A model generated the notes under the pieces. That model searched no databases. It saw only the letters and a program-made list of their open reading frames with translations, and was not told the origin of the DNA. Source: Actinostola sp. cb2023 (Eukaryota > Cnidaria > Anthozoa > Actiniaria > Actinostolidae). Taken from it: a DNA stretch of 64,000 bases. The DNA lies in NCBI GenBank assembly GCA_033675265.1, contig JAUJYZ010000967.1:30001-94000 (forward strand), read 5' to 3'. The translations under genes were made by a program, and so were the position numbers. Numbering within the stretch: position 1 is the first letter of the stretch; every line of letters begins with the position of its first letter. Positions 43,094 to 64,000 of the stretch are shown here, piece by piece.

Positions 43094-45374
43094 CGTTGCT
43101 GTAGTTCATGTAGTTGCTGTAGTTGCTGTAGTTGCTGTAGTTGCTGTAGTTGCTGTAGTTGCTGTAGTTGCTGTAGTTGCTGTAGTTGCTGTAGTATGTA
43201 GTTGCTGTAGTGCATGTAGTTGCTGTAGTTGCTGTAGTGCTGTAGTTGCTGTAGTTGCTGTAGTTGCTGTGTAGTTGCTGTAGTGCATGTAGTTGCTGTA
43301 GTTCATGTAGTTGCTGTAGTTCATGTAGTTTGTTGTAGTTCATGTTGTTGTAGTCATGTAGTTGTTGTAATGTAGTTGCTGTAGTTCATGTAGTTGTTGT
43401 AGTTCATGTAGTTGCTGTAGTTCATAGTTGCTGTAGTTCATGTAGTTGTTGTAGTGCATGTAGTTGCTGTAGTTCATGTAGCTGTTGTAGTTCATGTAGC
43501 TGTTGTAGTTCATGTAGTTGCTGTAGTTCATGTAGCTGTTATAGTTCATGTAGTTGCTGTAGTTGCTGTAGTTCATGTAGTTGCTGTAGTTCATGTAGTT
43601 GCTGTAGTTCATGTAGTTGCTGTAGTTCATGTAGTTGCTGTAGTTCATGTAGTTGTTGTTCATGTAGTTCATGTAGTTGTTGTAGTTCATGTAGTTGCTG
43701 TAGTTCATGTAGTTGCTGTAGTTCATGTAGTTGTTGTAGTTCATGTAGTTGCTGTAGTTCATGTAGTTGCTGTAGTTCATGTAGTTGCTGTAGTTCATGT
43801 AGTTGTTGTAGTTCATGTAGTTGTTGTAGTTCATGTAGTTTGCTGTAGTGCATGTAGTTGCTGTAGTTCATGTAGCTGTTGTAGTTCATGTAGTTGTTGT
43901 AGTTCATGTAGTTGCTGTAGTTCATGTAGTTGTTGTGTAGTTCATGTAGCTGTTGTAGTTCATGTAGTTGTTGTAGTTCATGTAGTTGCTGTAGTTCATG
44001 TAGTTGCTGTAGTTCATGTAGTTGTTGTAGTTCATGTAGTTGTTGTAGTTCATGTAGTTGTTTAGTCATGTAGTTGTTGTAGTTCATGTAGTTGTTGTAG
44101 TTCATGTAGTTGCTGTAGTTCATGTAGTTGCTGTAGTTCATGTAGTTGCTGTAGTTCATGTAGTTGTTGTAGTTCATGTAGTTGCTGTAGTTCATGTAGT
44201 TGTTGTAGTTCATGTAGTTGTTGTAGTTCATGTAGTTGTTGTAGTTCATGTAGTTGCTGTAGTTCATGTAGTTGTAGTTCATGTAGTTGCTGTAGTTCAT
44301 GTAGTTGTTTGTAGTTCATGTAGTTGTTGTAGTTCATGTAGTTGCTGTAGTTCATGTAGTTGTTGTAGTTCATGTAGTTCATGTAGTTCATGTAGTTGTT
44401 GTAGTTCATGTAGTTGTTGTAGTTCATGTAGTTGTTGTAGTTCATGTAGTTGTTGTAGTTTGTTGTAGTTCATGTAGTTTGTATAGTTCATGTAGTTGTT
44501 GTAGTTCATGTAGTTGTTGTAGTTCATGTAGTTGCTGTAGTTCATGTAGTTGTTGTAGTTCATGTAGTTGCTGTAGTTCATGTAGTTGTTGTAGTTCATG
44601 TAGTTGTTGTAGTGCATGTAGTTGCTGTAGTTCATGTAGTTGTTGTAGTTCATGTAGTTGTTGTAGTTCATGTAGTTGCTGTAGTTCATGTAGTTGCTGT
44701 AGTTCATGTAGTTGTTGTAGTTCATGTAGTTGTTGTAGTTCATGTAGTTGTTGTAGTGCATGTAGTTGCTGTAGTTCATGTAGTTGTTGTAGTTCATGTA
44801 GTTGTTGTAGTTCGAATTCATGTAGTTGCTGTAGTTCATGTAGTTGCTGTAGTTCATAGTTGTTGTAGTTCATGTAGTTGCTGTAGTTCATGTAGTTGTT
44901 GTATAGTTCATGTAGTTGTTGTAGTTCATTTCGTTGCTGTAGTTCATGTAGCTGTTGTAGTTCATGTAGTTGCTGTAGTTCATGTAGTTGTTGTATAGTT
45001 CATGTAGTTGTTGTAGTTCATGTAGTTGCTGTAGTTCATGTAGTTGTTGTAGTTCATGTAGTTGTTGTATAGTTCATGTAGTTGTTGTAGCTCACGTAGT
45101 TGCTGTAGTTCATAGTTGTTGTAGTTCATGTAGTTGCTGTAGTTCATAGTTGTTGTAGTTCATGTAGTTGCTGTAGTTCATGTAGTTGTTGTATAGTTCA
45201 TGTAGTTGTTGTAGTTCATGTAGTTGCTGTAGTTCATGTAGTTGTTGTAGTTCATGTAGTTGTTGTATAGTTCATGTAGTTGTTGTAGTTCACGTAGTTG
45301 CTGTAGTTCATAGTTGTTGTAGTTCATGTAGTTGCTGTAGTTCATGTAGTTGTTGTAGTTCATGTAGTTGCTGT
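43094..45374. repeat. 2.3-kb minisatellite GTAGTTCATGTAGTTGCT / GTAGTTGTT
   Basis: It begins as 9-bp GTAGTTGCT units and becomes an 18-bp higher unit GTAGTT(C/G)(A/T)TGTAGTTG(C/T)T, with many single-base and phase variants. It ends at ACACCAACATGGCGGCC, about 480 bp before the copy B start codon. All long frames within it are artefacts. Confidence 0.97.
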
Positions 45375-45862
45375 TACACCAACATGGCGGCCAAATCACG
45401 AAGACTGAAAATCATGTTTACCAGTTGCAAACACTTCAATCTTTCAATAGCAATATTCATCAAAATAAAGTTACCCATCATCTACTAAGTTAATCGTATT
45501 ATTTTTGAAAATGCGTGACTGTATTGGGTGACAGAATTTGACTCGCAATAAAACGAAAACCAAACATCGAAATTACAAAATTATTTTGGTAAGACTTTTC
45601 TTATAACGATATAAACAACATATCCAACAAACATTTGGATTTTAACGTTTTAACGTTTTATACTCCACTAGCAATTGCACAATTTGTCCTAATTTCTTGG
45701 CAGTAGACACATGCGCTCATTGAGCGGCCTATTTTTTACAAGAGTAAACCTAAGACCAAAAGTCCATGATAAACGTTTGTTACTCTTTAACATACAGACA
45801 AGAAGTCGGAGAACAAAAGCGAAGAAGCAAGGCTCGTTCTCGACTGCACAACACAAATCAGC

Positions 45863-64000
<18,138 letters not shown>

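Noticed and set aside
43454..45488. Long HVV/NYMNY/ELQQLH frames
   Set aside because: Products of the GTAGTT minisatellite; composition follows the repeat, not a gene.

Overview
The window is animal (metazoan) nuclear DNA. Genes are split into many short exons with GT/AG introns, and the rest is filled with minisatellites, hairpin (MITE-like) DNA elements, a decayed Ty3/Gypsy retrotransposon, Helitron remnants and long poly-C/poly-G tracts. Exon style and repeat load suggest a marine invertebrate, perhaps a cnidarian or sponge; the species cannot be fixed from the sequence alone.

Layout. (1) 1-6333, minus strand: 13 exons of a TMEM180/MFSD13A-like 12-TM transporter-fold gene whose 3' end runs off the left edge. 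(2) 6334-8463: intergenic space with a hairpin element. (3) 8581-22847, plus strand: a complete 13-exon SLC13-family sodium/carboxylate cotransporter gene (copy A, 624 codons, all phases consistent), followed by a 14-bp minisatellite of about 1.07 kb. (4) 24-43 kb: repeat-dominated spacer holding a Gypsy element (25.77-31.06 kb) broken by a nested insertion, Helitron Rep fragments, a mariner-type hairpin, and composite elements whose ends carry CACAGGCAGCCC. (5) 43.1-45.4 kb: a 2.3-kb minisatellite. (6) 45863 to the right edge, plus strand: a second SLC13 gene (copy B), nearly identical in protein to copy A, with exons 1-10 in the window. The two genes are a tandem duplication with start codons 37,282 bp apart; visible homology begins only about 117 bp before each ATG.

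The most striking feature is in the introns of both SLC13 copies. The genuine 3' splice site plus the first 30 nt of exon 3 is the last member of a 73-bp tandem array (19 acceptor copies in A, about 65 in B). Independently, the 3' splice site plus the first 51 nt of exon 6 is the last member of a 71-bp array (3 copies in A, 6 in B). Upstream copies keep an intact-looking acceptor, but using one and reading through hits an in-frame stop within the next unit, so only the last acceptor gives full-length protein. Copy B also changes the first SNT sodium/substrate motif (Ser145 to Cys) and two residues of the GGTATLTGT loop. The paralogues act as filled/empty-site controls for each other's insertions: two hAT-like elements with 8-bp target duplications in copy A have intact empty sites in copy B.
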